Positions 1 to 10,196 of a stretch of 64,000 nucleotides of DNA are shown here, piece after piece. The stretch is from Anniella stebbinsi. Its lineage: Eukaryota > Chordata > Lepidosauria > Squamata > Anniellidae. A program made the translations under genes and the position numbers. Position 1 is the stretch's first letter, and the number at the start of each line of letters is the position of its first letter. The stretch covers positions 258,575,562 to 258,639,561 of the forward strand of contig JARDYH010000003.1 in assembly GCA_029215795.1 (NCBI GenBank). The letters are read 5' to 3'. Below the pieces are notes generated by a model. The model made no database searches. It saw only the letters and a list, made by a program, of their open reading frames with translations, and had not been told where the DNA came from.

Positions 1-754
1 GCTGTCTCCATCTTCAGATCTCAGAACTATGCTATGGCTCTGAACTATCCTAACTCTGTGATACAACACCTATGACACAAAGGCTCTACTTGTAGGTGTT
101 GTATCCATGTTGGCTCTTTCACACATGCAATTCATCTCTTGATACTGCAGTCGTCAAGCGGTGAATGTGAATGTGTGAACCATCTCTCAATCATACAAAA
201 CTACCCCAGTCCCCAGCCCACAGTCACACTCTGATAAATCAATATACGTCCAAGCGCTGAGCCATAAGATGGCGGAATCAGGTGGGTATGGTTTCCTAGA
301 ACTGCACCACTTAGAATGCAGGTGACAAATTCTTTCTTTAATGTTCTCCTACATTTAACGAAAAAAATCCACACAATGACGTTATATCAGGAGTGCCAAA
401 ACTTGGGCCACTGGCCTAACCCAGGCTATCTGGGCTCCGAATACTTTTGAGGTTCCCCAGATTGCAACAAACCTTTCTCTGTCCGTTCCCCCTTTCCCTG
501 GCCCCACCCCCTTTCCCCTGGTTGCCAATCGTTTACTGGTTTTCCAGCTTGTGAATGTGCATTTTCCCCATTCTTAAAGGTTGAAATGCCTCTCCTAAGG
601 CTTAGGGTGTCTTTACATTAAGGGGAAATCGCATAGCTTACCTAGGACATTTGTGCTTCCTGCATTTTGGAGCGATTGTCATGGGCTGAATTACATAGAT
701 GGAATGGGGCAATCACGTGGTTTGAATTGAATGCTTCCCCTCTAAGCATGCTGT
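1..754. other. No gene seen; low-complexity and apparently single-copy DNA
   Basis: No gene or recognised transposon was found. A small inverted repeat at about 60-108 (arms containing acaacacct and aggtgttgt) could form a hairpin. A pyrimidine-rich run lies at 480-530. Short open frames at 640-890 on both strands overlap a repeat and have no recognisable domain. Confidence 0.5.
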
Positions 755-952
755 GTTCACTTCCATTGACACAGCGCCATCTTGTGGCAGACGATCCCAC
801 TTTTACTACTTTAAAAATTGTTCTTTTCATGATGAAATTTTCAACGGATGCAGCAGGAAACATCCTGGTCATTCACAACATTGTTTAAAATATCCACAAA
901 CTTTCATGAGTGGCCAGTGACAAGTATGCAATAAATCACTCCTTTAGAGGAA
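755..952 (+). repeat. Interspersed repeat, 'ATCTAGTGG' family, copy 1
   Basis: The copy runs from a 'cagcgccatcttgtggcag' motif to a tail containing 'gagtggccagtgacaag' and 'atgcaataaatcactc'. The same ordered blocks recur at 1235-1480, 30066-30450, 42085-42430 and 48590-48850, so this is a dispersed family. I cannot assign a superfamily. Absence of a poly-A tail suggests a non-autonomous DNA element rather than a SINE, but this is inference. Confidence 0.5.
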
Positions 953-1234
953 TCCTGTGTTACTGGCAGTAAGAGCTTTAAGCCAGTTATAATAACTCAG
1001 CTATAAATTCAGCTATAATATGCTGAATTTCGTTTTGTTTTGTTTCTAGTGATGGTTACTAATTTTGGCCTGGCCCATTTTCTCTCCAGTGGTTCCCCTC
1101 TCGCCAGTGATTCTGGGAACTGTAGTTCTGATGGGGAAGAACTTCTAGTGACCTCTAAGAACATTTGTACATTTCAGCAAAGAATTGAGATCCGAGCACT
1201 ACATGAGGAGCATTTCCTTTCCTGCAGTTCTGCT

Positions 1235-1480
1235 ACATAATCTCTAGGTGGCACTATGGTATAGTGGAATACTGCAAATACACATGAGGAAATCATGCTG
1301 TTTTCACTTTCACAATTAAATGCTGCATTTTCACTGCACTAAAAAAACTCACAGAAAGTGCTGGTTAGTCAAAGAAGCCAAACTGGAGGGTCATGACATC
1401 ATCTAAAGGACCTGCAAGCAACTATGAGTAGGGAATGAGGAGTGCATGATAAATGCCTTATGTAGAACCCCCCTAAGAAT
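1235..1480 (+). repeat. Interspersed repeat, 'ATCTAGTGG' family, copy 2
   Basis: It begins near 'atctctaggtggcactatgg', followed by blocks about one-time loss of a tatagtgg motif, 'aatactgcaaat' and 'aaatcatgctgttttcac', and ends with 'aaaggacctgcaagcaac' and 'gtgcatgataaatgcc'. The order matches the other copies but divergence is high. No coding capacity is seen. Confidence 0.45.
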
Positions 1481-1699
1481 TCTCATAAGCCTTTGCAATT
1501 CCAAGTTTTGCACCTTGACTGTGAAAGTTTATAAAATTGATATAATCTGTAAATGTAGATATGCCCTTGATAAATAAATGCCTTAATCCCAATTTGCAGA
1601 TTCACCTTTTCTAGAAACCATACAGCCATTAGCCTTTGCTGAACCTTGCTGACACTTAGCCAAAGCCAAGAGTTACAACTTTAATCTTCCAACAGAAAA

Positions 1700-2182
1700 C
1701 AGGTAGAAATTAAACAGTTTGGGACCAAGTTACTTGAAGGACTGCCTTCACCCATATCAGCCTGCCCGCCTTTAAGATCAAAAAGAGAGGCCCTTGTCAC
1801 CTGCCTACCAGTGAGAGATATTAGGAAGGTTTCCACATGGGAGAGGGCCTTCTCAGCAGTGGCCCCACACCTGTGGAACAAACTCCCACCGACGATCCGC
1901 CATGCACCATCTTTACAGGCTTTTAAGAAGGCCTTAAAATGTTTTATTTTACTATGGCCTTCTCTTAAATACTGTTTTGCTGCTGTTACCCTTGCTGTTT
2001 TATTATTAGTTGTTAATGTTAGCTTTTATTGTTTTAATTAATATTTTACTTCTTTGTTTTTATTGCTTTTAATGTGTATGTTGTTTTTATATATCGTTGT
2101 TTTTATATGTGGTTGTAAGCCACCTTGGGAGAGCTTCTGCCCTGAAAGGCAGCTAAGAAATGTTTTAAATCAATCAATAAAA
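1700..2182 (+). pseudogene. LINE 3' end (L2/CR1 clade), truncated ORF2 C-terminus and 3' UTR
   Basis: Translation from about 1712 gives a decayed reverse-transcriptase C-terminal tail: an L-G-P-x-Y-L-K-D start, then E-R-A-F-S-A-V-A-P-x-L-W-N near 1835-1885, a proline/leucine stretch and an S-L-x-x-F-K-x-x-L-K motif. This signature closes ORF2 in L2- and CR1-type LINEs of reptiles. A T-rich 3' UTR follows, ending with a 'gccaccttgggag' block and 'aatcaatcaataaaa'. The element is heavily 5'-truncated and non-functional. Confidence 0.75.
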
Positions 2183-2365
2183 TTATATATAGCTAGAAAT
2201 TATCTTGACCTTGGATTTTCTGGAATCCAATAGATATTGGGGTGGGGGGGATCAATATAACTTCATTAAAATGAAGAGCCAGTGTGGTATAGTGGTTAGA
2301 GTGTTGGACTGGAACTCAGGAGCCATGAGGCTCACTGGTTGGCTTTGGGCCAGTCACTGACTCAG

Positions 2366-2482
2366 AGCCTATCTATATTACTGTTTTAAAATGGTTTATA
2401 ACAGTTTTAAACTGGTTAATAATGATTATTAACCGGTTTAAAACTGTTACAAACCGTTTTAAAGCAATAGTGTAGATAGGAT
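2366..2482. mobile_element. Palindromic MITE (family 'CTATCTACACTACTGC'), copy 1
   Basis: A 117-base near-perfect inverted repeat: the left arm reads tatctatattactg then ttttaaaatggtttataac, and the right arm is its complement, ending agtgtagatag. It sits inside a SINE. A cleaner copy is at 3067-3187. There is no coding capacity. The superfamily is uncertain because no clear target duplication could be delimited. Confidence 0.75.
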
Positions 2483-2545
2483 CCCAGCTTAACCGATCTT
2501 ACAGAGCTGTTGTTGTGAGGATAAAATGGAGAGGAGGAGAACCAT

Positions 2546-2674
2546 GGCCAGATCTACACCAAGCAGGATATGACACTTTGAAAATGATTCGAAAACTGTA
2601 TATGGAGTGTGTCTTGAGCCCTAACAGTTGTCATTACTGTTATAAACTGTTTTAAAGTAGTGTAGATCCTGCCC
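2546..2674. mobile_element. Small inverted-repeat DNA element inside SINE
   Basis: It starts 'gccagatctacaccaagcag' and ends 'gtgtagatcctgcc', giving short terminal inverted repeats around cagatctacac. The left end matches the right end of the larger element at 8764-9430 ('ggtgcagatctgacc' reversed), so they belong to one family. It interrupts the SINE between 'gagaaccatg' and 'gccacctaggg'. Confidence 0.6.
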
Positions 2675-3066
2675 TAGTTAGCCACCTAGGGTTTCAGGGA
2701 AGAGAAAAAAAATGGTGGAGTATAAATGTAATAATCATATTAATAATAATAAAATACTATGACAAAAATTACTCATGTGCTACAGCCCAGCTATTTAACT
2801 TCAGTTGATGTTCGGATGCATTCCAGTTCCATACAGCACTAAAAATAACGGAAATACCACCCTGGAAAATGAAGTGCTCAGCATATAATCTCCATCCACA
2901 GAGTACCTGCAGGGGGATGAATTCATACATAATAATGCTCAGTTCCTTAATCAGAGCCCCACACCATCTGCTTGCCTTAATATTTCTCTCTCGCGGTTTC
3001 ATGGGCAGATTAACCAATATAGGAAATGAATAGGTGATTACAAGGGAAATGAATGCACATCCACAA

Positions 3067-3187
3067 TGAGCCTATCTACACTACTGCTTTAAAATGGTTT
3101 ATAACAGTTTTAAACCAGTTAATTACAGCTATTAACCGATTTAAAACTGTTATAAACCATTTTAAAGCAGTAGTGTAGATAGACTCA
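3067..3187. mobile_element. Palindromic MITE (family 'CTATCTACACTACTGC'), copy 2
   Basis: A 121-base palindrome starting tgagcctatctacac and ending gtgtagatagactca, with arms of about 58 bases and almost no loop. It matches the copy at 2366-2482 at most positions. It could fold into one long hairpin. No protein is encoded. Confidence 0.8.
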
Positions 3188-5060
3188 CCGTCTCTCTCTT
3201 GGATTACAAGCAATCGGGAACTTGAAATAGAGATTTAGGTTATATTGAAGTGAAATGAAGATGAACATTGTTAACATAGAGCAGGAATCATGTGGACATA
3301 AATCATGTGAATTTTATAAATGTAGCTAACACCTTATTCTGATGTTGCCTTTTGACATTTTAAGGACACTGTAGGTTTTTATCATTTGGGTAGTGTGGCA
3401 AATGGTTCATTTTGCATTCCCTTCTCATGTGGCGAAAACTGGTATTGTTTGTATGAGCTTCATCACACCAGTGATTTAATGCACTCTCACCATGCCTGGT
3501 GTGCAGATTTACAGCACGGTACCCACATGATGCCGTGCCTGCCCTGCTGACACCCCGCCTCTTCCCCAGCCTTTCCTAGAATGCTAAGTCTGGATTATTT
3601 TCCCTAAGTGCATTTAAAGTGCCCTAAGCCTCCGTGTAGTTTTAAAGGAACTGGGGGCTTGAATGGATTGCATCAGGTCCTGGCATGGAAAAGCAATTTT
3701 TCTGAGCAGCCAGCTCCAAGCCTCAATATAAAACCCCAACCTTGCATCCCAGGCTCAAAAGCCTTTTTTAAAATAATACAACACCTGAATCTCTGCAGAG
3801 ACAGGATTATACTCCCTCAATGCCCCCAAAGAGGCAGACAAAAGGGTTGTTCCATTTTTGCCCGGCAGAAAGACGGTCTGGTTGAAGTGCTCATCTGAGA
3901 AGATCTGACTGGAGGGAGAAAGAGAAAGGGAGGGGTGGAGTGGAGTGGAGAGGAATAGCTAACAAGTGAAGGAGCAAAGGAGCAGCTATTCAGGTGAAAG
4001 GGATCATAAGCTTGATGCGCTTCTGCCTCAGAGGTAAAAGAACGTGGTGGCAAACTGGGGGGGGAATTAAGTGTGGTGGAGGTCTATATGAAGGCCAGCT
4101 CTCTTCTCAGCATTTCCCCCCATCTAGCCATGGCCAAAGGAGGGCACATTCAAACAAAATAGTTACCAAACCAAATAAGTAAGAAAAATGTGAATGGGGC
4201 ATGTGAAGTTGCAAACGTAGCATCACTCTTGGTAAGGCAAAAATATTTTTTTACAAATAGCTGCACATAAGGTAACATTGTGTCTTTCTGTGACTGCACT
4301 TAAAAGTGCATAAATGATTTTGTTTGAGATGATGTGAGGCAATAGGAAAGCTCTAGGTGTCCCATTTGATAGCTGCTTCACACAACATGAGCATGCACGT
4401 GTGAATTCGCCCTTAGGAAGCTGCCATCATTTATTGACTCCAATATAGCCACCTGGTATAGCCCAGAACAGGAACTTAACTGGAAGAGGATAAGACACAG
4501 GCCCTTTCTACACCAGGCAGCAGTAGAAGGTGGGAGGGGTGGCGATCCCAAAAGTGCCTGCTTCCGGGATCGTTGCGTTAATCCACACTGAATTGTGCAA
4601 CGACCCAGCTTCCTTCTGGGTCATTGCACATCATGCCCACCATTTTGGTTTCATTTTTGGGTCCGAGGAGAGCACACAAGTGCTCCTACAAAATCAGTAA
4701 GTGTTAAAAAAAAATCTGCACATGATTGGGCCCCCACCTCCACCATCCTGGGGATGGAGGACTTGGGGGGGCTCCCCTGATGGGCACGGAGCCACACGGT
4801 GCAGCTCTGTGCCCATTTTTGCTGCAGCGTAAGCGCAGCAGCACTCGGGATAGGTGGCCACATCTTCCACAGTCCTGGGAACAAGGGCTTAAACTAGCAA
4901 GCCTCTAGCTTAATGCAAAGTCATGGTGTGTAAGCACTTAAAGTACAGCTAATATTCCTCTCTGTGCTGATCTTTCTAAAGGTCAAGTTCACAGTCTGGC
5001 TCACTGTCCTATACCTGCTTATGAGAACAGGTTAGGCTCACATTCTGATTTTCTTCCACA
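3188..5060. other. No gene seen; mostly single-copy DNA
   Basis: No recognisable coding region. The stretch includes a purine-rich run (3900-3950) and a GC-richer block (about 4495-4900) beginning 'ggccctttctacaccagg', which resembles the end of a DNA transposon but lacks a matching right terminus. Open frames of 60-96 codons on both strands have no domain or codon bias I can recognise. Confidence 0.4.
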
Positions 5061-5217
5061 CACTCAGAACCAGTCAGAACTTTAAAAGAGCTATCCAAGG
5101 TGGTGAACCCATTTTGTGGCTAGGGGTGAGCACCTTGAATAGCTCCTTTAGAGTTTTGACTGAAACCCAGGGTGGATTCTCCACCCTACTGACATACGAG
5201 CCACCAGCCTTCACTGC
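5061..5217. mobile_element. MITE family 'GGAGGCTGGTGGCTCTGA', truncated copy
   Basis: Central and right parts of a palindromic element: 'agctatccaaggtg' is mirrored by 'caccttgaatagctcc', then 'agagttttgactgaaaccca' and the terminus 'gagccaccagcctt'. Other copies are at 21848-22064, 27382-27533, 30918-31016, 49187-49640 and 54877-54970. Confidence 0.7.
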
Positions 5218-5233
5218 ATAGGATTGCTCCCTG

Positions 5234-5272
5234 AATGAATGAATGAATGAATGAATGAATAAACAAATGAAT
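5234..5272. repeat. (GAAT)n microsatellite
   Basis: About seven uninterrupted tetranucleotide units followed by degenerate aaac/aatg units. It explains the Ile/His/Ser-rich open frame on the minus strand here. Confidence 0.9.
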
Positions 5273-5564
5273 AATAGCTACCAGCAGATTCCCCAATTCT
5301 GATAGAGCTGAGAGGTCTGTTGGATATCTGACAGCGTTCAGGAGCTGAATGCTTAAAATGCTGGCTGTGAGCCTCTTTCTCTTTTCTGTATTTTGTTTGT
5401 TAAAAAAAATAGCTGTATGTTCCTCTTGTATACCCTTCATAAATCCTCTGCAGGAGACAGCATATGGCACCGTGTTTCAGCTTGCCTCTTATGAAATGTC
5501 AGGACGTATTTTCTTGTATTACTTTTCGAATTAATTAGCACTCAGTGTTTTTAGGGACTTTTTA

Positions 5565-5590
5565 AAATAATAATAATAATAATAATAATG

Positions 5591-5624
<34 letters not shown>

Positions 5625-5632
5625 TAATAGGG
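5565..5632. repeat. (AAT)n microsatellite with ATG/ATA interruptions
   Basis: Trinucleotide array interrupted by gatgat and aatgat units. The poly-isoleucine open frame over it is not a gene. Confidence 0.9.
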
Positions 5633-5924
5633 GGGAAACTAGCTTGCACTTTCCTTCGTGGGACCTTTCATTGTTGTTGTTTTACGGAAGATGAAGCCAA
5701 CTTTGACGGAAACCTGGTTCATTCGAGACCTTTTGGAGCCAGCAGATGTGTGCAGAGAAAAAAAAGCCTTTGGTTGCAATATGTAAAATGATTTCAACAA
5801 TATCTTCTGGAAAAGTCCAGAAGAACCACTTGTCATGGCCAGTCTTAGCCTATCAGGGCCATCTGACACTTGATAGCCTCGTGAAATTATTCATGCCTGC
5901 ACATTGCTACATGCAAACTCTCCA

Positions 5925-6095
5925 CAGGGCCGGCCCTCATATGAGGCAAGGTGAATCCTCGCCTCAGATGGCAGATCAGTGAGTTGTAGTTGCAGGCCCC
6001 CTTTGCCCCAGGAGGGCCCATTGCTGCACCTTGCTGAGGTGACTATTGCCGCCCAGGCTGATGCCTTACTCTGAGGACTCCTCCCTGATCTCGGA
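5925..6095 (+). mobile_element. hAT-like element 5' end, fragment
   Basis: It starts 'cagggccggccct', the CAGGG-type terminus usual in hAT elements, followed by 'atgaggcaaggtgaatcc' and 'gcctcagatggcagatc'. The right end and target duplication are not recognisable, so this is probably a truncated or degraded copy. Confidence 0.5.
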
Positions 6096-6223
6096 GGAAG
6101 AAGATATAACGTCTCAATGAAAGGATGCACTACTCAGAGCTGTTAAAAGACCTAATTGCCACTACTACCTAGCCATCCAGTCGCTGGTCTAGATCCAGGT
6201 GTCTTCTTCAAAGGCTGCAAGTG

Positions 6224-6440
6224 TGAGATCCACTGTGGTTTAGTGGTTAGAGTGTTGGAGTTGGACCAGGGAGACTTGGGTTGAAATCCCCCATTTACCC
6301 ACGTAGCTCCCTAAATGACCTTCTCAGCCAGACACCAACTCTCAGCTTAACCTACCTCACAGGATTGTTGTGAGAATAAAATGGTGAATGGAGAACCATG
6401 TATGCTCCATGGAGGACAGGTGGGATATAATAAATAATGC
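6224..6440 (+). mobile_element. tRNA-derived SINE
   Basis: Head 'ccactgtggtttagtggtt' followed by 'agagtgttggag', middle 'cacaggattgttgtgag' and 'ataaaatggtgaatgg', and end 'ggtgggatataataaataat'. Same family as the SINE at 2275 with moderate divergence. Confidence 0.75.
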
Positions 6441-7061
6441 CATGAACGGGTCGGCAGACCTGGTTACATTGAGAAAAATGGGAATGGTGGTATGACCAGG
6501 TCCAAAACTAAGGATGAGGTCATTGGCATAATGAGGGTTATAATAGGCCAGTGTTTGATGGGTTTGGGAGAGAGATCCTAGGAGAAAGGGACACCTGCCA
6601 TATGTGCTTGGGCTGGTTTCACCCAATGTGCCTCCCATTTAGGTAAATATGAACCTTTGATATTGCCTGTTAGATTGAGAGGAACCTAGGTGTGACGATG
6701 TCAACAATATGCTTGCAACTATCTTCATTGCACTGATTACTGATTGTACTGATTAGTGATTATAACTTGTGTTTGTGCTCTTTAGCTCATTTAGCTAAAG
6801 CTTGTTATTCCCTTAGACTGTTTGAGCAATAAAAATTTATTATTTGATGCCATTTTTGTGTTGACTGGCTTGATAGAAGTTTCAAGCACCACTACCCATA
6901 CATTGATTCTTGAAGCCCAAAACACTTGGTAAAGGTTTGTAAATCTATCACTGAGTGGGCTCTGTCCTTTAAAGCCATTGTAGTATCTCTAGATCTGGTG
7001 AATCTCTGACCGTCTCTACACCAGTGATATATGGCACGTTCGTGATTGGACACACATGGAG
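6441..7061. other. No gene seen; single-copy-like DNA
   Basis: AT-moderate sequence without a recognisable repeat or coding pattern. An 'aataaaaatttattatttg' run at about 6828 is LINE-tail-like but cannot be assigned. Confidence 0.4.
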
Positions 7062-7069
7062 GTTTGCAG

Positions 7070-7586
7070 TAGGGCTGTGACCGGATCTGGATCCGGATTC
7101 CAAATCTGGAGTGGATAGGGCCGAACTGGGCCGATCTGGGCTCGATCTGAACTGGATCGAATCGGGCCCAGGTCAGGCCATATCGGATCCACAATCTGGA
7201 TCTGCTCTGGATCCGTGCAGAGCCCTCCCTCCCGCTCTCCCCGCTCTCTTCCTCCTTCCCCCATTGCCCTCCTTACCTGCAGCCTCCTCCCTGTTGTCCT
7301 CCGTGTTGTCTTGCCACCTCGATGTCAGCTGGCCACTTTCCATCGAGGTGGCAAGACGACGCAAAGGACAATGGAGAGGAGGCTGCAGGTAAGCAGGGTG
7401 ATTGGGGGGAGGGAGGGAGAGAGCGGAGAGAGTGGGAGGGAGGGCTCTGCATGGACCCAGAGCGGATCTGGATCCAGATCTGAAGTGGATTGGATCGGGC
7501 CTGATCCGACACAGGTAGGATCAGGCCCGATCTGGACCTCCCAGATCGGGATCCAGATCGGATTGGGGTGTGTGTGCACAGCCCTA
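7070..7586. mobile_element. hAT-like non-autonomous transposon, 517 bp, perfect 8-bp target duplication
   Basis: Termini are 'tagggctgtga' and 'tgtgcacagcccta'. They are flanked by identical 8-base duplications gtttgcag at 7062-7069 and 7587-7594, the hallmark of hAT integration. Subterminal regions are clusters of GGATCCG/GGATCTG motifs. The interior is a GC-rich inverted repeat (7212-7460) bounded by splice-donor-like CTTACCTG (7274) and CAGGTAAG (7386-7393). Open frames up to 130 codons are mirror-image artefacts of the inverted repeat. Confidence 0.9.
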
Positions 7587-7594
7587 GTTTGCAG

Positions 7595-8598
7595 GTTCTT
7601 TAGATAACGTCTCCTGCACATCTCCCATGCCTTCCCTGTTATCCTGTTCTAACACACACGCACATCAGTATCCCGATTCATCTTAAATATCATGGGATTT
7701 CCTAATGTGTGCAGCCAAAGTAGCACTACAAAGTGCCCACTAGAGGGCGCTGTTCCATTCAAGGCTATGAGCACCAAAAGGAGGGGAAGTTTTCAATTAC
7801 AAACCACGTGGTCAGCAAAACCACGTGGTCACTCCTGTCTGCATGCGTAATAGAGCCCATCATAATTGTGCAAAGGAGCAGCCCTGGTAAGACAGCGCAA
7901 TTTCCCCCTAATGAACAGACACTCTCAGATACAGCCATTCAAGTTTAGGAAACAACCTAGCTGGATGGAGCGAGAAGCAGTAATTCATCTCTCCCATCCA
8001 CACCAGGAGCTGATCTGCACATATTTGTCTGGGACTATATTGCGGGACGAGGGAGGATCTGTGATTTCCCAATAGTCCCTCCTTTAAAAAGAGAGTCTCA
8101 TTTAGGTTCTGTCAAGACAATGAGACAGGACTATGGAGAAAGGCAAGGGAGTCCTCCCTGATAGCTTTCAGTGGGCCAGACGCCAATGAAGGCATTAAAA
8201 TTTCATCACCAAACATAACATTCATTAGTTTCCCCCCTTTGTTATATGAGCTGGACGCTCTCAGTTGACCTCCCCTTAGCTAAACTGCAGCTTTATTGTG
8301 TGTAAAATGCAGCACAGAATTGTTATTTTGCCTCCATTTCACTTTTAAAGGGGAACAGTTTCCTACCCCTGTTTGAGTTGTTGGTGAATAAGATGGATGT
8401 TTCTTCCTATTGTGACTTATTATACAGTATACCCCTTCACAATCCTTGCATCAGTCTGGTGTTTCAAAATCACACTCCTGTCTCGCATGCTGAACTCTTG
8501 TGAGTTATGATGTGTGCTAAAGATCAGAAAACTCGACATTATGTGCAAATGCATGCAAAAAAAGACCAATGGCTTACCCTCCGCTGGAGTTCTAGATA
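7595..8598. other. No gene seen; unassigned DNA
   Basis: No coding signal. A 'cccactagagggcgctg' motif at 7737 resembles the core of the ATCTAGTGG family but the rest does not align. The stretch includes a duplicated E-box (see 7801-7831). Confidence 0.4.
7801..7831. promoter_or_regulatory. Duplicated palindromic E-box (CCACGTGG x2)
   Basis: The 14-base word aaaccacgtggtca occurs at 7801-7814 and again at 7818-7831, giving two perfect ccacgtgg palindromes 17 bases apart. CACGTG is the core bound by bHLH-zip factors such as MYC/USF. No gene start is visible nearby, so a regulatory role is only a possibility. Confidence 0.3.
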
Positions 8599-8763
8599 CG
8601 AAGTGAGGCAGGTGGCTACCAGGAAGAGGGCCTTCTCTACTGTGGCACCCCAGCTATGGAATGAGCTCCCTAGAGAGGTTCACCTGGCACTTACGTTGTA
8701 CTCTTTATGACGCCAGGTGAAGACCTTTTTATTTTCCCAGTATTTACCCATTTTTTCATCTTA

Positions 8764-9430
8764 GGCCCAATCTAGGATATAGCACTATGAAAGTGATATG
8801 AAAGCGGTATATAAAAGGCAGGAGCCACACTGCTGCTTTATAGCGGTATTGAAGTGGACTGACAACTGTTGGGGCCCATAGACACATTCCATATACGGCT
8901 TTCATATTGCTTTCATACCACTTTCATAGCGCTATATCCTGCTTGGTGCAGCTCCTGCCTCTTAAATACCGCTTTCATATCACTTTCATAGTGCTATATG
9001 CAGGGCCATGCAGAGGGGGGCCAGTGGGGCCAGTTGGCCCGGGACCCATGATTTTGAGGGGGCACTCCGACGAGGAGGTCCTCCCCTAGCTTATGCTACT
9101 GCTTCCATAGCGTAAGGGGCCATCAAGAAGCGAGGAGCCCGCCTTGCGGAAACAGCACAGAAGCCGTCCGTTGTGAATACCACAGTCAGACTACAAGCTC
9201 CAGAGGGCCATGCCACATGAGGGGCGGGGATATATGTGCCTTGAGGTGTTCTAGAACAGGTTTAATATGAAGGTGTTATGTAGAATGGACATGTTGGTGG
9301 GCACGCCCCCTTGGGGTGGCCATGTTGTCCCCCTTTTTTTAAATGGGGGGGCACACACTTCCTATCTGGCCTGGGCGTATTACCAGCTCTGCACGGCCCT
9401 GGCTATATCCTGCTTGGTGCAGATCTGACC
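8764..9430. mobile_element. Inverted-repeat DNA transposon 'GGATATAGCACTATGAAAG', interrupted
   Basis: The left end 'aggatatagcactatgaaag' is mirrored by several downstream blocks such as 'cactttcatagtgctatat' and the right end 'atatcctgcttggtgcag' then 'atctgacc'. The interior contains 'ggagccacactgctgcttta' and 'gttggggcccatagacacat'. It lies inside a LINE tail and is itself split by a hAT element at 9001-9401. A relative is at 2546-2674. No transposase is present. Confidence 0.7.
9001..9401 (+). mobile_element. hAT-like MITE 'CAGGGCCGTGCAGAGG', copy 1
   Basis: Terminal inverted repeats cagggccatgcagagg and (complement of) agctctgcacggccctg. The target duplication is gctatatg (8993-9000) versus gctatatc (9402-9409), 7 of 8. 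Copies are at 47725-48352 and 57961-58364, all with similar near-8-bp duplications. No open frame of interest. Confidence 0.88.
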
Positions 9431-9633
9431 TTAGTCGTTTAACTTCCCTGTTTTAAATCTGTATTTTCAATCTGCATTTTCAATCTTTGTATTGCTGCTC
9501 AGTTTTATTTTGGTTGTACGTTTTTGTTTTACTTTCATATTGTGGTTTCAATTTTATACTTTAAATTGTACTTACGGTTTTGATTTTTGTGAACTGCCCA
9601 GAGAACTTTGGCTGTTGGGCGGTATAGAAATGC

Positions 9634-9657
9634 AATAAATAAATAAATAAATAAATA
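9634..9657. repeat. (AAAT)n tail microsatellite
   Basis: Tetranucleotide tail of the LINE 3' end just upstream, as usual for these LINE tails. Confidence 0.85.
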
Positions 9658-9825
9658 GTTCATTCTCCAGACATGGATTTGGAAACTAAAAATGGGGGGG
9701 GATTGAGAGGGAGCATTTTGAAGAGAAGGAGGGCAAGTGGAGAAAAATTAAGCGCAGCCCTCTACATTGATCTGTGCAATATGAAGTGACTTCCAGAGCA
9801 ATCTTAAAAGTGTGTGCTGTGTCTA

Positions 9826-10045
9826 ATAAGAGCCAGTGTGGTGTAGTGGTGGGAATGTTGGACTGGGACACAGAAGATCAGGATTCTAGTCCCCATTTGG
9901 CCATGGAGCTCACTGGATGATTTTGGGCCAGTCCCTGAGTCTCAGCCTAACCTGCCTCACAGGCTGGTGGTGAGGATAAAATGGAGAGGAGGAGGAGAAT
10001 AATATAAGGCGCTTTGGTTTCTTGCAAGAGGAAAAGAGATGGGAT
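9826..10045 (+). mobile_element. tRNA-derived SINE
   Basis: Starts 'agagccagtgtggtgtagtg', with 'aatgttggactgggac', 'ggccagtccctgagtctc', 'cctgcctcacagg' and 'gaggataaaatggagagg', and ends 'gggatataagaataac'. Same family as 2275 and relatively well preserved. Confidence 0.85.
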
Positions 10046-10128
10046 ATAAGAATAACAATCAAGTAAGCAAGCAGGATCCATGCCCTTAAACAAATATTAC
10101 AGTATCACTAGAAGCATCAGGACTGGCA

Positions 10129-10131
<3 letters not shown>

Positions 10132-10192
<61 letters not shown>
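10132..10192. repeat. Compound (TG)n(AG)n microsatellite
   Basis: About 15 TG units joined directly to about 15 AG units. Confidence 0.95.

Positions 10193-10196
<4 letters not shown>

Larger units (their letters stand above)
2275..2760 (+). mobile_element. tRNA-derived SINE, interrupted by two palindromic elements
   Basis: The head 'gccagtgtggtatagtggtt' followed by 'agagtgttggactgg' is a tRNA-like Pol III promoter region. The body continues as 'gggccagtcactgactc', then 'gttgttgtgaggataaaatg' and finally 'gccacctaggg' with an AT-rich tail (ataataataaaa). Two insertions split it, at about 2366-2482 and 2546-2674, so both postdate the SINE. Related copies are at 6224, 9826, 22658 (minus), 49585 (minus) and 50358. 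Confidence 0.8.
8599..9657 (+). pseudogene. LINE 3' end (L2/CR1 clade), split by a nested DNA transposon
   Basis: The left part (8599-8763) translates to the ORF2 closing motif, with R-A-F-S-T-V-A-P-Q-L-W-N-E-L-P at about 8621-8670, then a stop. The right part (9431-9657) is the 3' UTR ending 'gaactgcccagagaacttt', 'gggcggtatagaaatg' and an (aaat)n tail. The two halves abut when the 8764-9430 element is removed. Confidence 0.8.

Noticed and set aside
4495..4900. Harbinger-type MITE starting ggccctttctacacc
   Set aside because: No matching right terminus or target duplication could be found, so left as unassigned DNA.
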